Source of the DNA: an uncultured bacterium
GTDB lineage: Bacteria; Desulfobacterota; GWC2-55-46
Length of the DNA stretch: 44,039 nt
NCBI GenBank assembly: GCA_905339405.1
Contig: CAJPGC010000026.1
Span: 1-44,039, forward strand
Direction of reading: 5' to 3'
A model generated the notes under the pieces. It worked only from the letters and a program-made list of their open reading frames with translations, was not told the origin of the DNA and searched no databases. Of this stretch, positions 1 through 9,509 are shown piece by piece (the first letter of the stretch is position 1; every line of letters begins with the position of its first letter). The translations under genes and the position numbers were made by a program.

Positions 1-2518
1 TCGCGTGCGCCCCTTCGCACTCAAGCGGAATATATGACGATGAATTGAAAAGCTCGAAGCGCTCCCTTCTCGCGTTAAGGGCCATGTACGTCAAAAAAAG
101 CTTCACGCGGCCGTCCTCCGGGCTTCCAAGCAGTTCGCCGATCAGCCCCTCAATATCGTTTTTCCCCTTCTTCGAGATATCTTCCAGCATCGCTCTTCTG
201 TTATTGAAGTCAACGGGACGTCTGTTGTCCGGGTCTACCATGTTGAGGTCCCAGAGCTCGGTGCCCTGGTAGAAGTCCGGCACCCCGGGGCAGGTTATCT
301 TGAGGAGCGTCTGGGAAAGGGAGTTCATCATCCCGTACCAGGCGGTCTTCCTGTGGAACGGCACGAAGGAATCGAGAAAGGGGTTTTCCACGGCGTCATC
401 AAGGCAGCCGTCGATGAACTTCAGGAAAGCCTCCTCGTATTCCCTGTCGGGCCGGAGCCACGCCGTGTGTATCTTGGCTTCCCGCACCGCCTTTATCATG
501 TGCTGGCGCATCCGCTCCCTGAACGCCTGAAGCTCCCCGCTTGAAAAAGGGTACGAGCCCAGCAGTGCCTGGTAAAAGTAGTATTCGTCGTTCCTGTCAG
601 GAGCTTCCCCGGCCTTTGCCCTCCGGCCCTTCCTGTTCAGGGCGTTCCATTTTTTGATGTGGCGCTCCCATTCAGAGGGCATCTCGGAGATGACGTTTAT
701 CCTTGCCCTCGCGTCCTCGCCCCTTTTTGTGTCGTGGGTGGCGGTCGCGCTCATCGACGCGGGCCTCATGGCCGCCGCGGTCCTCATCCTTGAATGGAAT
801 GACTCGAGCGGCGTGCCGAACCTCGCGGGGGAGCCCCCGACTTCGTTCAGGGAGATGAGCCTGTTGTAGACGTAAAAAAGGGTGTCCTCGACCCCCTTTG
901 CCATGAGCGGGCCGGTGAACTGCTGGAAGCGCATCACGAACCTCAGCCACTCGCCCTTTTCCTCCTCTGACTGGTACTCCCTGTAGTTGAGCGTCAATAC
1001 CTTCTCAAGGAAAGTGAGCTCGTTCAGGAGCGCCGGGTTTTTCCCGATCGCTTTGTAGACCGCCTCTTTTATATATCTGAGGCCGGTTGCCGAATCGGCC
1101 CTGATGTATGTCCTGTAGACAGTGAACTCGGCCATGACCTCGATGATGGCTTTTTTAAGCCCCTGGAGGGTTATGTCGCTGCCGTACCTGTCGCTGCTTA
1201 GCGTTAACTTAAGGAGCTGGGCGAGGTTGGTGACGTCGCTCATCATGTCCATCTCTGTTATGAGCTTTTTCTTCTCGTAGAAAAGGGCGGAGCAGGGGCT
1301 CTTGAGCCCGGTGAAAGAGGCGTATATGCGGCTGAAGCGGGCCTCGTTCGCTTCGTCGCAGAAAAGGCCGTTCACGTCTGCGAGAAAATCGTAGCCTGTC
1401 GTCCCCTCAAGCGGCCAGTCGAGCGGCAGCTCTTCATCGACGCCGAGTATCTTCTCGGCCACAGTGTAGATCCCTCCAGTGCGCTCTCGCAGGCGCATCA
1501 GATACTCCAGCGGGTCGAGGAGCCCGTCTATGTGGTCTATTCTCAACCCCGTGATGCCGTCCCCGATGAGGTTGAAGACGAGAGAGTGGGTCTTGGCGAA
1601 GACGTGCTCGTCCTCCGCGCGGAGCGTCACGAGCTCGTTTATGTTGAAAAAGCGCCTGTAGTTTATCTCCTCCGCTGCTACCTTCCAGAACGAGAGCTTG
1701 TAGACCTGCTCCGAGAGGAGCCTGTCGAGGAGGTTGAAGCTCTCGGGGTCTCCGGGCACTCCGTTGAACAGGGCGACGCTCTCGTCGACGTGCTTTCTTA
1801 TCGAGGCGTTCCTGGCGTAAAGTTCTCTGAGCATCCTCTTGACGAAGTTCACCTGGTCGTCGAGCTCCTCGTGCTCTCCGGCCGGGAGGTTCTTGAGGAC
1901 GTAGAGTATGCCGAGGAGCTTTATGAAGTCCGGGTCCTCCCTGCCGAGCTCGAAGGTGAGCTTCCTCAACCCGTATGTGAGGAAGTAGTGGTAGGAATCT
2001 ATGCGGAGCGGAAACGAGGTATTGAAGTAGTTGACCGAAAGCCCGGAGTCAGAGTAGGCGAGTTTTATCTCTCCGGCCTCCAAAGCCTCGCCGTATATCC
2101 TGCCGAGGAACGGGGCCAGCACCCGCTCCCGTATGCCTTCGTAGGGGTGGTCCCACTCTATGTCGAAAAAGCTCACGTACCTTGAGCTCCTCCCCTTTTC
2201 CATGACGTCCATGAGCATGGCGTTTGCGCTGCCGTAGTGCATGTGGTTCGGGACTATGTCCTGTATCCAGCCCATGCGCCTTGATTTGAGTTCCTCGAGG
2301 GCCCCGGCGAGCTCCTCTATCGTGCCTATCTCCGGGTTAAGGTGGTTGTGGTCGACTATGTCGTAGCCGTGCAGGCTCCCCGAGCGGGCCTTGAAGACCG
2401 GGGAGGCGTAGATGTCGGAAATGCCGAGGGCGTCGAGGTAGCCGACAATGGAGACGGCGTCCTTCAGTCGGAAATTTTTGTTGAACTGGAGCCTGTAGGT
2501 CGACGAGGGGACGCGCAT
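1..2518 (-). CDS. treY: Malto-oligosyltrehalose synthase (TreY), C-terminus cut by window edge
   Basis: TreY is a GH13 enzyme that isomerises the reducing-end alpha-1,4 bond of maltodextrins to an alpha-1,1 bond, giving maltooligosyl-trehalose in the cytoplasm. I read 839 open codons on the minus strand from ATG at 2516-2518 to the window edge; family members are usually about 900-950 aa, so only the extreme C-terminus is missing. The protein begins MRVPSSTYRLQFNKNF, typical of TreY. GLRIDHIDGLLDPLEYL carries the GH13 nucleophile, Asp328 (codon at 1535-1537), and is followed by the TreY-type AEKILGVDEELP and GTTGYDF blocks. The start lies one base past the stop of the upstream GH57 gene, so translation is probably coupled. 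It works with TreZ, encoded two genes upstream. Confidence 0.95.
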   Translation of the reverse strand, partial: MRVPSSTYRLQFNKNFRLKDAVSIVGYLDALGISDIYASPVFKARSGSLHGYDIVDHNHLNPEIGTIEELAGALEELKSRRMGWIQDIVPNHMHYGSANAMLMDVMEKGRSSRYVSFFDIEWDHPYEGIRERVLAPFLGRIYGEALEAGEIKLAYSDSGLSVNYFNTSFPLRIDSYHYFLTYGLRKLTFELGREDPDFIKLLGILYVLKNLPAGEHEELDDQVNFVKRMLRELYARNASIRKHVDESVALFNGVPGDPESFNLLDRLLSEQVYKLSFWKVAAEEINYRRFFNINELVTLRAEDEHVFAKTHSLVFNLIGDGITGLRIDHIDGLLDPLEYLMRLRERTGGIYTVAEKILGVDEELPLDWPLEGTTGYDFLADVNGLFCDEANEARFSRIYASFTGLKSPCSALFYEKKKLITEMDMMSDVTNLAQLLKLTLSSDRYGSDITLQGLKKAIIEVMAEFTVYRTYIRADSATGLRYIKEAVYKAIGKNPALLNELTFLEKVLTLNYREYQSEEEKGEWLRFVMRFQQFTGPLMAKGVEDTLFYVYNRLISLNEVGGSPARFGTPLESFHSRMRTAAAMRPASMSATATHDTKRGEDARARINVISEMPSEWERHIKKWNALNRKGRRAKAGEAPDRNDEYYFYQALLGSYPFSSGELQAFRERMRQHMIKAVREAKIHTAWLRPDREYEEAFLKFIDGCLDDAVENPFLDSFVPFHRKTAWYGMMNSLSQTLLKITCPGVPDFYQGTELWDLNMVDPDNRRPVDFNNRRAMLEDISKKGKNDIEGLIGELLGSPEDGRVKLFLTYMALNARRERFELFNSSSYIPLECEGAHA

Positions 2519-2519
2519 G

Positions 2520-4943
2520 TCAGGAGACTCTTACATGGAAGTAGTTGCCGAGGTCTTCGAAGACTGCCGCCCATCCGGCCGCTTTTTCGTCGCCTGTTTT
2601 CGCGTTGTCCTTCGCTTCCCGGTAGACGGTCCTGCCCAGGGCGAAGTAGATGTTCTGCGCCTTCCAGAGGTTGAGCTTCACAGGCGTCTCACGCAGGAGC
2701 CTTATGATGTCCCTCAGTCTGGTAAGAGGTTCGAGCCTCGAGGGGTCTTTTTCAATCTCCTCCATCCGCCCGTTTATCCACGAGCCAGCGACGAACCCTA
2801 TCGTCTCCGGGTCGAGCTGGACAGAGAGGTGCTTGGAGACCTTTACGAGCTGCGCCATGTGGCCCATCTCCGGCTCGCCGCCGTTGAAAAGGGCCTTGAG
2901 GTCGTGGTTTATGATGAACTCCGCCGACACCCCCAGAGGCTTGGGCAGCGGTATGCCGAGCTTCCCGAGAAAATCCGTGACCCCGTAATTGCTGTCGAAG
3001 ACGTTCCTGTGGAAAGCCTCGATGTCCTTGTAGGTGAGCTCAAGTATCTGGTTCAATATCCTTCTCTGCTCGTCCTTGAAAAGGTGCCAGAGCGTATAGC
3101 TCGCGGTGCCGTAGCGTTTGTCCATCAGCCTGATGACTTCCGGGAAGTCGCCCTTTTCAAAGGCGGCCTTGAGCTCAGAGGACGCGGCGCGGAATTCTTC
3201 GTCGTCCTTGAAGTACCTGATGCCGCAGTTCAGGCTCACGTCCCCCATGTGGAGGACCGCCGTGCTGACGAGCGCCTCCTGCCAGGTTATCTTCGAGCTT
3301 ATGCGGGTCTTTCCGATGGCGAGCTTGCGTTTTCCGGCCTCTATCTTGTCGAAGACCTCGTTTTCGGTCTTGAAGGAATATATCTCGGACTTCCCAACTG
3401 CGTCCTCGAACAGGGACGTTATGGCATGGTGCGCGCCCACCCTCAGGAGGTCGACCCTCGCGGGCTTCGCGTACATGTCGTATGCCGCTGCCGCGTTAGC
3501 GTGCAGGTTGCTGGGCGCGGCTTTTAGCGCGGCCTCGAAGTCCGCTTCCAGCGATGCCCCCGAAGTCTCTTGAGCGAGCTGTATGGCCCTGGAGGCGTAC
3601 TGCATTACCTGTACGGTCTCTATCCCGGAGACCTCGTCGAAAAACCAGCCGCAGCTCGTGTACATGAGCTGGGCGTTCCTTTGCATGCCGAGGAGCTTCA
3701 AGGCTTGTACCTTCTCGTCCCTTGAGAGCTCTTTGATGGCGTGTTGGCCCAAAAAGCGCTCGACGTTCTCCTGCGACCTGTCGTTGATGACGTCGATATA
3801 CTCCTCCCTTGCGGCCCAGGGGTCTTTGAGGTATTTGGCCCCTTCCCGCTCGAACAAGGGGGCAAGGGCCTCGCGGAGCTGGTCGAGGGCGGCCCGCAAG
3901 GGGCCGCGCCACTTCTGGTTCCAGCCGGGGTAGCCGCCGGTGGAGCATCCGCAGTCGCCCCTCCACCTCTCTACTCCGTGGACGCAGCTCCAGGACGAGT
4001 TGTCGTGTATCTCGACGAGGTGGTCAGGCGGGAACTTTTCAAGGTATTCGCCGTAGTTCGTGAGCCTTGCGGACTCTTGAGATTCTATCTGGTGTATGCA
4101 GTATGAAAGGGCCATGTCACCGTGCTTGTGGTGGTGGCCGTATGATTCGCCGTCGGTGGCAATGTGCACGAGCGCGCTTGTCCTGTTGTCCTGCGGGAAC
4201 GCGCCCGCAAGCCTTCTGGCGAAGTTCTCGCCGTTGTCGAGGAGGTGGCCGAAGCCGAGCTCCTGGGAAATCTCCCCGTTGTAGAAAAAGAGCGCTATCG
4301 ACCTGCCGGAAGGAAGCTGGCAGAGATACGGCATATTGGGGTCGACGGCCTCGCCGGTGAGCTCCTTCCATCGGCCCCCCTTCGTTATCTTCTTGACCCT
4401 TTTCGCCTGCCGGGGCGCGAGCACAGTGAACTTTATGCCGAGTTCAGAGAGCACCTCGAGCGTTTCGGTATCTACGGCAGTCTCCGGTAGCCACATGCCT
4501 TCAGGCTCCCTTTTGAAGCGGCTCCTGAAATCTTTTATGCCCCAGTACGCCTGCGTGCGCTTGTCCCGGCCGTTCGCCAGCGGCATTATCATGTGGTTGT
4601 AGACCTGGGCGAGGGCCGAGCCGTGGCCGGAAAACCTCTCCATGCTGAGCCGGTCCGCCTTCAATATCTGCTCGTATACCTCGGGGTTGTCTGCGCTCAT
4701 GTTGTAAAGGAGCGTGGGGCCGAAGTTGAAGCTCATCTTCGAGTAGTTGTTTATTATGTCTATTATGTTGAGGTCCGGGCCGAGTATCCTCGCGGCAGTG
4801 TTCGGCTCGTAGCATTCGGCCGTTATGCGCTGGTTCCAGTCGTGGTACGGGTAGGCCGAGTCCTGCAGCTCGATTTTTTCGAGCCAGGGGTTCTCCCTCG
4901 GCGGCTGGTAGAAGTGCCCGTGTATGCAGATGTATTTTTCCAT
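2520..4943 (-). CDS. GH57 family glycoside hydrolase with DUF3536 region
   Basis: This 807-aa protein starts MEKYICIHGHFYQPPREN, a GH57 N-terminus with the conserved HGHFYQP element. WLPE at about 151-154 holds the Glu expected to be the GH57 nucleophile, and IATDGESYGHHH near 261-271 supplies the conserved Asp/His-rich block. The long C-terminal half matches the DUF3536 type of GH57 protein. Family knowledge suggests alpha-glucan cleavage or transfer (amylase, 4-alpha-glucanotransferase or branching-like); the exact reaction cannot be read from sequence. The start codon directly abuts the treZ stop and its own stop is one base before treY, so the three form a coupled operon. The context suggests it trims or remodels glycogen or maltodextrin before TreY/TreZ. 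No signal peptide is visible, so it is probably cytoplasmic. Confidence 0.9.
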   Translation of the reverse strand: MEKYICIHGHFYQPPRENPWLEKIELQDSAYPYHDWNQRITAECYEPNTAARILGPDLNIIDIINNYSKMSFNFGPTLLYNMSADNPEVYEQILKADRLSMERFSGHGSALAQVYNHMIMPLANGRDKRTQAYWGIKDFRSRFKREPEGMWLPETAVDTETLEVLSELGIKFTVLAPRQAKRVKKITKGGRWKELTGEAVDPNMPYLCQLPSGRSIALFFYNGEISQELGFGHLLDNGENFARRLAGAFPQDNRTSALVHIATDGESYGHHHKHGDMALSYCIHQIESQESARLTNYGEYLEKFPPDHLVEIHDNSSWSCVHGVERWRGDCGCSTGGYPGWNQKWRGPLRAALDQLREALAPLFEREGAKYLKDPWAAREEYIDVINDRSQENVERFLGQHAIKELSRDEKVQALKLLGMQRNAQLMYTSCGWFFDEVSGIETVQVMQYASRAIQLAQETSGASLEADFEAALKAAPSNLHANAAAAYDMYAKPARVDLLRVGAHHAITSLFEDAVGKSEIYSFKTENEVFDKIEAGKRKLAIGKTRISSKITWQEALVSTAVLHMGDVSLNCGIRYFKDDEEFRAASSELKAAFEKGDFPEVIRLMDKRYGTASYTLWHLFKDEQRRILNQILELTYKDIEAFHRNVFDSNYGVTDFLGKLGIPLPKPLGVSAEFIINHDLKALFNGGEPEMGHMAQLVKVSKHLSVQLDPETIGFVAGSWINGRMEEIEKDPSRLEPLTRLRDIIRLLRETPVKLNLWKAQNIYFALGRTVYREAKDNAKTGDEKAAGWAAVFEDLGNYFHVRVS

Positions 4944-6767
4944 TCAGTCTTCCTTTATGAAAAGGGCGAAAGAAAGGGGCTTCATGACGGCGACGGCTGG
5001 GGCCGTTGACACTCCGGGAAGGTCCGACCCCGGCCCCTCCCAGACCTCTTCGGCCGAATCGAGCGACTTTACCCATTTGCCTTCCGGAAAGGGCATCTTG
5101 AGGCGTAATTCGGACCTGTTGAAGTTGAAGGCCGTGAACGTCGAACTGCCGTTGTGCTCTTTCCTGAGAAAAACCGCGGCCTCCTCTTCGAGCCCCCACG
5201 CGTGCACGTGCGAGCTCATTGGAGAGAGGGCGGGGACCTCGCGTCTTATCCTGATGAGGGTCCTGTAGAGGTTGAGGAGCGCTCCGTGCGCCCCTTCGGT
5301 CCTTCTCTCCCAGGAGAGTATTGAGCTTTCGAAAGTTTCGGCCTCGTCCGGGCTCGGAGGCTCTCCTTGCGCCATGAAACCGCTGAACTCTTTTTTCCTG
5401 CCGTCCCTTACGGCGGCTATGAGATCGCCGCCGGAGTGGCTCACGAAATAATGGAACGGCGCTTCTTCGCCGTACTCTTCACCCATGAATATGAGCGGGA
5501 CGTAAGGGGAAAGGAGGAGGCAGCCCGACGCGAGCTTCAGCCCCTCGAACGGGACAAGGGTTGAGAGCCGCTCGCCGAGAGCGCGGTTTCCCACCTGGTC
5601 ATGGTTCTGTGAGAATACTATGAACTTGTCCTTCGGGACGAGTATCGACCTGCTGCCGAAGCTCCTTTGCCTGAACCTGGAGTGCTGGCCCGAGTACGCG
5701 AACCCTTCGTTCATCGATTTAACGAGCTGCCAGACGGCCCCGAAGTCGGAGTAGTAGCCGTCCCTCTCGCCCGTGAGGAGGGCATGCAGGCTGTGGTGGA
5801 AGTCGTCGCACCAGAGGCCGTCAAGGCCGAAGGAGTGCTCGTCGGTAGAAACCGCCCTCGTGTCGTTGAGGTCGTCTTCAGCGAAAAGGTAAAAGGGCCT
5901 GCCCTTTTTTATGCCCAACTCCCCGGCCTTCCTCCTCAAGGCCTTGAGGAACGGCATGGCGCTCGTGTCTATCATGGCGTGCACTGCGTCGAGCCTGAGC
6001 CCGTCGACGTGATAGCGCTCGAACCAGTGGAGCGCGTTCTCAATGAAGTAGTTCCTCACGTGGTCGCTCTGCGCCCCGTCCAGGTTCATCGCCATGCCCC
6101 AGGGCGTCATGTACGAATCGGTCAGGTACGGCCCGAACTCCGGGGCCGGGCTGCCCTCCGGGCCGAAGTGGTTGTAGACGACGTCGAGTATGACCGACAT
6201 TCCTCTTGAGTGGCATTCGTCGACGAGCCTTTTCAAGGCTTCCGGGCCGCCGTAGGTGTTCTGGACTGCGAACGGGAAGGCACCGTCGTAGCCCCAGTTC
6301 CGCGTGCCCGGGAACTGGGCCACGGGCATGAGCTCGACCGCGTTGACGCCGAGGTCGGCAAGGTCGTCGAGTTTTTCTATTATCGAATCGAGGCGGCCTT
6401 CAGGCGTGAATACGCCGGTGTGTATCTCGTATATGACCATTGAGGCCGGGTGCAGGTTCTCCCATTCTTCGTCGTTCCAGGTGAACGAGGAGTGGTCGAC
6501 GACCTCGGACGGGCCGAAGACCCCGAGCGGCTGGAAATGAGAGGCGGGGTCTGGCATCTCGCGGCCGTCGAGCGTGTAAAAATAGCGGGAGCCGGGCCAT
6601 GCTTCGGCAACGGCGCGCCAGTAGCCGTCGCCTTCAGCCTCCATCGGGGCGCAACTCCAGTGCCCGCCCTCGGGCGAAGAGAGCTTGAGGCCGATCTCCC
6701 TTGCCTTCGGGGCCCATACGACGAACTCGCACCTGCCGTCTCCAAGGTAGCTGGGGCCTATGTTCAT
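4944..6767 (-). CDS. treZ: Malto-oligosyltrehalose trehalohydrolase (TreZ)
   Basis: TreZ hydrolyses the alpha-1,4 bond next to the terminal trehalose unit made by TreY and releases free trehalose. The 607-aa product has an N-terminal CBM48-like beta domain (about 1-95), then a GH13 barrel. Visible catalytic elements are DVVYNH (about 195-200), GLRLDAVH with nucleophile Asp260, LFAEDD with acid/base Glu297, and SQNHDQVGNR with Asp390. Length matches the family. The ATG start has only a weak upstream AGG. Gene order treZ-GH57-treY with no gaps points to one mRNA. The absence of treS or otsAB nearby suggests glycogen-derived trehalose synthesis, probably for osmotic or desiccation protection (inference). 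Confidence 0.95.
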   Translation of the reverse strand: MNIGPSYLGDGRCEFVVWAPKAREIGLKLSSPEGGHWSCAPMEAEGDGYWRAVAEAWPGSRYFYTLDGREMPDPASHFQPLGVFGPSEVVDHSSFTWNDEEWENLHPASMVIYEIHTGVFTPEGRLDSIIEKLDDLADLGVNAVELMPVAQFPGTRNWGYDGAFPFAVQNTYGGPEALKRLVDECHSRGMSVILDVVYNHFGPEGSPAPEFGPYLTDSYMTPWGMAMNLDGAQSDHVRNYFIENALHWFERYHVDGLRLDAVHAMIDTSAMPFLKALRRKAGELGIKKGRPFYLFAEDDLNDTRAVSTDEHSFGLDGLWCDDFHHSLHALLTGERDGYYSDFGAVWQLVKSMNEGFAYSGQHSRFRQRSFGSRSILVPKDKFIVFSQNHDQVGNRALGERLSTLVPFEGLKLASGCLLLSPYVPLIFMGEEYGEEAPFHYFVSHSGGDLIAAVRDGRKKEFSGFMAQGEPPSPDEAETFESSILSWERRTEGAHGALLNLYRTLIRIRREVPALSPMSSHVHAWGLEEEAAVFLRKEHNGSSTFTAFNFNRSELRLKMPFPEGKWVKSLDSAEEVWEGPGSDLPGVSTAPAVAVMKPLSFALFIKED

Positions 6768-6827
6768 CCTGGATGTGGTTCCCGGTTTAAGCGGCGCGTT
6801 CTGTCTTTACAAGTTTTCTCTTTCAGG

Positions 6828-6851
6828 GCAAAAGGGGGCACCCCCTTTTGC
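6828..6851 (-). terminator. Perfect 11-bp hairpin between phosphoketolase and treZ genes
   Basis: GCAAAAGGGGG and CCCCCTTTTGC are separated by only CA, giving a very stable stem in the 139-bp gap after the phosphoketolase stop. On the minus strand the 3' arm ends in CCCCCTTTTGC, not in a clean U-run, so it could be a leaky terminator, an mRNA stabiliser or a small palindromic repeat. It would partly uncouple the phosphoketolase gene from the treZ operon. Confidence 0.5.
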
Positions 6852-6906
6852 GAGAGGTCATTACAAGTCTATACCCGGATAATGATAAGTCAAACGCGGA
6901 AAGCCT

Positions 6907-9309
6907 TTATCGCCTGCCGCCCTCGTGACGCCATTCCCAGTCGGTTATCTCTGCCGGGTCGACCCCGTACTGGTCTATGTAGGCCCTGTGGTCGAGGAGC
7001 TTCTTCGAGTATTTCATCACGAGCTTTTCCGCGGCCACCGCCTTTGAAGGGCTGTGCATGGCTATCCTTTCCGCGGCCTGCATGACGAGGTGGTACCTGC
7101 TCGTCCTGTTCCTGACGTGCATGTCGAACGGGGTCGTGGTCGTCCCCTCTTCCCTGTAGCCGTTTACGGTGAACCTGTCGTTGCCCGGCCTCTCCCAGAC
7201 GAGCTGCTTTATCGCGGCTGTGTAGCCGTGGAAGTTGAAGAGGACCGGGCAGTCCACCGGGAATATCCTCTGGAACCTCGCCTCGTCGAGCCCGCCCGGG
7301 TACTTCTGGGGAATGCCGAGTACGAGGATGTCTATTACGTTCACCACCCGTATCTTCCAGTCGGGGGCCTCTTCCCGGAGTATCTGCGCCGCAGCCATAA
7401 CCTCCAGCGTCAGGTTGTTGCCGCTGGCGGCCAGGACCAGCTCCGGGTCTTCCCCGTTGTTGGTCGAGGCCCACTGCCAGATTGCTATTCCGGCGCGGCA
7501 GTTCTCCATCGCCTCGGCCATTGTGAGCCACTGCACCATGGGCTGCTTGCTCGCTATGACGAGGTTTATGCGGTCGGTCGAGGCGAGGCAGTCGTACATG
7601 GTGCAAAGGAGCGTGTTCGCGTCAGGAGGCAGGTATATGCGGTAGATGTACCCCTTTTTCGTGAGCATGTTGTTTATGAAGCCCGGCCCCTGGTGCGAAT
7701 ACCCGTTCTGGTCCTGCCGCCACGCCTCCGAGGTCAGGATGAAGTTCAGGGACGATATGGGTTTGCGCCATTCGACCTCGAGGGCGGACTTCAGGAACTT
7801 GGAGTACTGGTTTATCATGCCGTCGACTATTTGGAGGAAGGCCTCGTAGCAGGGGAATATGCCATGCCTTCCGGTAAGTAGATACCCCTGGAGCCAGCCC
7901 TGGCAGTTGTGCTCGCTCAAAATTTCCAGCACGCGCCCTTCCGGGCCTATCTTCTCGGAGCCGGGCGGCACCGGCCAGAGGTACTGGCGATTCGTGACCT
8001 CCAGGACGGCCCCGAGCTTGTTCGACTCCAGCTCGTCCGGGCAGACTATCCTGAAGTTGGCCTCCGGCGCGTTGCTCTTTACCACTTCTTTTAGGTAATC
8101 GCCCAAGACTTCCATCGCGCTCTCTTCGGTCGCCCCCCTTGCCTTGACTTTCACCCAGTGCTCGTCAAGGGGCGGAAGCTTCAAGGCTTTTCTCACGTCT
8201 CCCCCGAAGCTGTGGGAGTTCATGGACATTCGTTCAGGGCCCTTCGGGCATTGAGCGAGTATGTCATCTGCTATATGGCCGTCCTTGTCGAAAAGTTCCC
8301 AGGGCTTGTATGAGCGGAGCCACTGCTCGACCGCCTTGAGGTGGCCGGGGTTCGTCTTCAAGTCCTTGCCCGGGACCTGGTGGCTCCTGAAAGAGCCTTC
8401 GACCATCTTGCCGTCTAGCGTTTTCGGGCCTGTCCATCCTTTCGGCGTCCTGAGGATTATCATCGGCCACTTCGGCCTTTCGGCAGTCTTTCCGCTCTTC
8501 CACGCGGCCTGTAGATCCCTTATCTGCTTATAGGCGGCGTCGAGCGTCGCGTCGAATTTGCCGTGCACGTCTTGCCCGGCGTTAACGATAAAGACCGAGT
8601 AGCCGAAGCCGGTAAACAGGGCCGTCAGCTCCTCGTCCGACATCGTGCCGTATACGGTGGGAGAGGCAATCTTAAAGCCGTTGAGGTGGAGTATCGGCAG
8701 CACCGCGCCGTCTTTTGCCGGGTTCATGAACTTGTTCGAGTGCCACGAGCCGGCCGTCGGTCCCGTCTCGGCCTCGCCGTCGCCTATGATGCAGGCCACG
8801 ATGAGCTCCGGGTTGTCCAGGGCGGCCCCGTACGAGGTAGAAAGCGCGTACCCGAGCTCTCCGCCTTCGAGTATGACGCCGGGCAGCGCGGGGTTCAGGT
8901 GGCTCGGGAACTTGTCGGGCCACGAGAACCATTGGAGGAGTTTCTCGAGACCTTTTCTGTCCCTGGTGAGCTCTCTTTGATATTCGGTCAGCGTACCTTC
9001 GATATACATGTTCGAGATGTTGGCGGCTGCCCCGTGGCCGGGCCCCGTAACCAGCAGTACCGATGCGTGTGTCTTCAGTATGAGCCTGTTGAGGTGCAGG
9101 TAGGTGAGGTTTATTCCGGGTGCCGTTCCCCAATGGCCCAGAAGCCGTTCCTTTATATGCTCGAGCTTCAAGGGCTCTTCCATCAATGGGTTTGCCTTCA
9201 AGTAGATCTGCGCGGCTGAAAGATAGTTCACAGCCCTGAAATACCTTTCGGCGGCTGAGTCCGTCTTCCCGGCTTCTTTTGAGACCTTCCCTATACTCTC
9301 TTTAGGCAT
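6907..9309 (-). CDS. xfp: Xylulose-5-phosphate/fructose-6-phosphate phosphoketolase
   Basis: Phosphoketolase is a thiamine-diphosphate enzyme that splits xylulose 5-phosphate or fructose 6-phosphate with inorganic phosphate into acetyl phosphate and an aldose phosphate. The 800-aa length matches the family. The N-terminal domain shows LGHWGTAPG (about 57-65), GPGHGAAA (89-96) and the ThDP/metal-binding GDGEAETG (176-183). YLPPDANTLL and the remainder form the transketolase-like and C-terminal domains. The start is supported by GGAGGGAAACC just before ATG on the minus strand. It is transcribed toward treZ. It would yield acetyl-CoA precursors without decarboxylation. Neither an acetate kinase nor a phosphotransacetylase gene is in the window. 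Confidence 0.96.
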   Translation of the reverse strand: MPKESIGKVSKEAGKTDSAAERYFRAVNYLSAAQIYLKANPLMEEPLKLEHIKERLLGHWGTAPGINLTYLHLNRLILKTHASVLLVTGPGHGAAANISNMYIEGTLTEYQRELTRDRKGLEKLLQWFSWPDKFPSHLNPALPGVILEGGELGYALSTSYGAALDNPELIVACIIGDGEAETGPTAGSWHSNKFMNPAKDGAVLPILHLNGFKIASPTVYGTMSDEELTALFTGFGYSVFIVNAGQDVHGKFDATLDAAYKQIRDLQAAWKSGKTAERPKWPMIILRTPKGWTGPKTLDGKMVEGSFRSHQVPGKDLKTNPGHLKAVEQWLRSYKPWELFDKDGHIADDILAQCPKGPERMSMNSHSFGGDVRKALKLPPLDEHWVKVKARGATEESAMEVLGDYLKEVVKSNAPEANFRIVCPDELESNKLGAVLEVTNRQYLWPVPPGSEKIGPEGRVLEILSEHNCQGWLQGYLLTGRHGIFPCYEAFLQIVDGMINQYSKFLKSALEVEWRKPISSLNFILTSEAWRQDQNGYSHQGPGFINNMLTKKGYIYRIYLPPDANTLLCTMYDCLASTDRINLVIASKQPMVQWLTMAEAMENCRAGIAIWQWASTNNGEDPELVLAASGNNLTLEVMAAAQILREEAPDWKIRVVNVIDILVLGIPQKYPGGLDEARFQRIFPVDCPVLFNFHGYTAAIKQLVWERPGNDRFTVNGYREEGTTTTPFDMHVRNRTSRYHLVMQAAERIAMHSPSKAVAAEKLVMKYSKKLLDHRAYIDQYGVDPAEITDWEWRHEGGRR

Positions 9310-9509
9310 GGTTTCCCTCCAATAAATCCGTATGAAATAGACTCTATCATAATTTATCGGGATTAAAGGCCGTTCATGAAGCCGTATTTTTTAAAAAAGA
9401 TATTTAGTTTTTTACATGAAACGCCGATATAAATGTTGCGATACTCTATCTTGAGGGCGGATTTGTAAGGCAGTTGTTTTAAAAAGACTTTTCACCGGGG
9501 ACAAACAAC

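Noticed and set aside
2517-3527. Long open frame on the plus strand (336 codons)
   Set aside because: It lies opposite the GH57 gene, which has clear family motifs; its composition (Val/Glu/Arg-rich) is typical of an antisense frame in GC-rich DNA.
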